Assembly (NCBI GenBank): GCA_009920585.1
Contig: RFZT01000155.1
Span: 1 to 6,116, forward strand
DNA: 6,116 nucleotides
Direction: 5' to 3'
DNA from: a bacterium
Lineage (GTDB): Bacteria > Verrucomicrobiota > Verrucomicrobiia > Chthoniobacterales > Terrimicrobiaceae
Part shown: one piece after another, positions 5,620 through 6,116 of the stretch
Position numbering within the stretch: the first letter of the stretch is position 1
Layout: each line of letters begins with the position of its first letter
Program-made: the position numbers and the translations under genes
Notes under the pieces: model-generated
The model's input: only the letters and a program-made list of their open reading frames with translations
Told to the model about the DNA's origin: nothing
Database searches by the model: none

Positions 5620-6116
5620 TTCGAAAGAAAGGCCATATCTGCGTCATCCACCAATTCGAAAGAAATTTCCTCGGGTTTCGCGCGGCGGAGCATGAAAAAG
5701 AAAACGGCAAATACGATGGCGGCAATAGCAAGAGCTGCAATTGGCCGAACCATTTCCATATAGCCGGTGACTTTGTCGACCGGGGTGGATAGGGAGTTCA
5801 CTGCGGAAGGGAATACCACTTCTTGAAGGGAAACGTAATTTGTTGCGGTTTCATTTTTTGGGATCGTGATACCGAGCGCATTAACAACCATATTTCGCAA
5901 TTCGTTTAACTGTTCTGGCGTGCGTGGGACTGGTGCGTTGGTTTCGGGATTCAGCTTTTCCGAAAGGAAAACCGCCGCAGAGATGCGGGTGATCGCGCCA
6001 GGGTTTTTTATGACGTTAGTGAGGGTCTTATTGATCTCGTAGCTCTGGGTTTTTGAAGAGCGAACGACGTTGCTGGATTTTGTTGGGCCCTTATCGGCTT
6101 CTGGTCCGCCAGTTGG
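5448..6116 (-). CDS. fliF: Flagellar M-ring protein FliF, C-terminal part, 5' end outside window, frameshifted near its end
   Basis: FliF builds the MS ring in the inner membrane, the base on which the flagellar rotor and export gate assemble. The reading frame is open from the window edge and 222 residues are visible, against about 530-570 for a whole FliF. The periplasmic ring domain is recognisable by SYEINKTLTNVIKNPGAITR, close to the family pattern NYEIDKTV..V..PG.I.R. A second transmembrane helix follows at about residues 123-142 of the visible part (VRPIAALAIAAIVFAVFFFM), then LRRAKPEE and an acidic stretch ending DDADMA (residue 162). From there a 35-bp tandem duplication shifts the frame. 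The last 60 residues (beginning FLSNWWMTQIW) are unlike FliF, and the frame stops at a TAA 20 bases before fliG. The true C-terminus lies in another frame at 5431-5595. Identification is very secure; whether the break exists in the living genome is not. Confidence 0.93.
   Translation of the reverse strand, partial: PTGGPEADKGPTKSSNVVRSSKTQSYEINKTLTNVIKNPGAITRISAAVFLSEKLNPETNAPVPRTPEQLNELRNMVVNALGITIPKNETATNYVSLQEVVFPSAVNSLSTPVDKVTGYMEMVRPIAALAIAAIVFAVFFFMLRRAKPEEISFELVDDADMAFLSNWWMTQIWPQTPKHSPTPRIPNNFSLRAKALKYHPNSSTHSFARSPKMSVLRCVSGS
5596..5665. repeat. Perfect 35-bp tandem duplication inside fliF
   Basis: Positions 5596-5630 and 5631-5665 are identical, beginning GGCCATATCTGCG and ending AATTCGAAAGAAA on the plus strand. 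The match does not extend beyond the 35-bp unit on either side. Thirty-five is not a multiple of three, so the second copy moves the fliF frame. With one copy removed, the frame runs continuously from the transmembrane helix into the FliG-binding tail. There are no inverted repeats, target-site duplications or transposase sequence, so this is not an insertion element. Confidence 0.97.

Noticed and set aside
5596..5665. Programmed ribosomal frameshift or insertion element as the cause of the fliF break
   Set aside because: No slippery heptamer with a downstream structure was found, and the extra sequence is an exact copy of adjacent coding DNA with no terminal inverted repeats or target duplication.
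67..5792. Many plus-strand open frames of 60-142 codons
   Set aside because: All lie opposite well-supported minus-strand flagellar genes, encode low-complexity or basic proteins without recognisable domains, and have no operon-like arrangement. They are antisense shadows.

Overview
The window is one stretch of a flagellar assembly operon, read entirely on the minus strand. From right to left (5'->3' on the coding strand) it holds fliF (M-ring protein, 5' end outside the window), fliG (rotor switch), fliH (ATPase regulator), fliI (export ATPase), fliJ (export chaperone and ATPase stalk), a MotE/FlbB-like single-pass membrane protein, and fliK (hook-length control). The genes are packed with overlaps or gaps of at most 3 bases wherever the native reading frames are intact (TAGTG, ATGA, TAAATG and TAATG junctions), which indicates one transcript with translational coupling. 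No promoter, terminator, RNA gene, mobile element or plus-strand gene is supported; the operon enters from the right and fliK stops 15 bases before the left edge.

The organism is a motile, probably Gram-negative-type bacterium of roughly balanced base composition. The gene order is widespread. A MotE-like protein between fliJ and fliK fits several non-enterobacterial phyla, and I cannot name the phylum from sequence alone.

The striking feature is a pair of perfect tandem duplications of nearly equal size, one in each outer gene. A 35-bp duplication (5596-5665) lies near the 3' end of fliF, and a 34-bp duplication (1255-1322, plus two further matching bases) lies near the 5' end of fliK. Neither length is a multiple of three, so each breaks its gene. 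Removing one copy restores a full-length, family-like protein in both cases. FliF regains its FliG-binding C-terminus, ending 3 bases before fliG. FliK regains an ATG start overlapping the stop of the preceding gene. The five genes between them are intact. The main readings are an unmerged contig overlap in the assembly, recent slippage mutations in a flagellar operon losing function, or reversible on/off switching by repeat slippage. Raw reads would decide.

Functionally, FliF forms the MS ring and FliG sits on its cytoplasmic tail to transmit torque. FliH, FliI and FliJ power type III export of rod, hook and filament subunits. The MotE-like protein probably supports stator or export-gate function, and FliK measures the hook and switches export specificity. 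No previously undescribed system is evident beyond the duplication pair.
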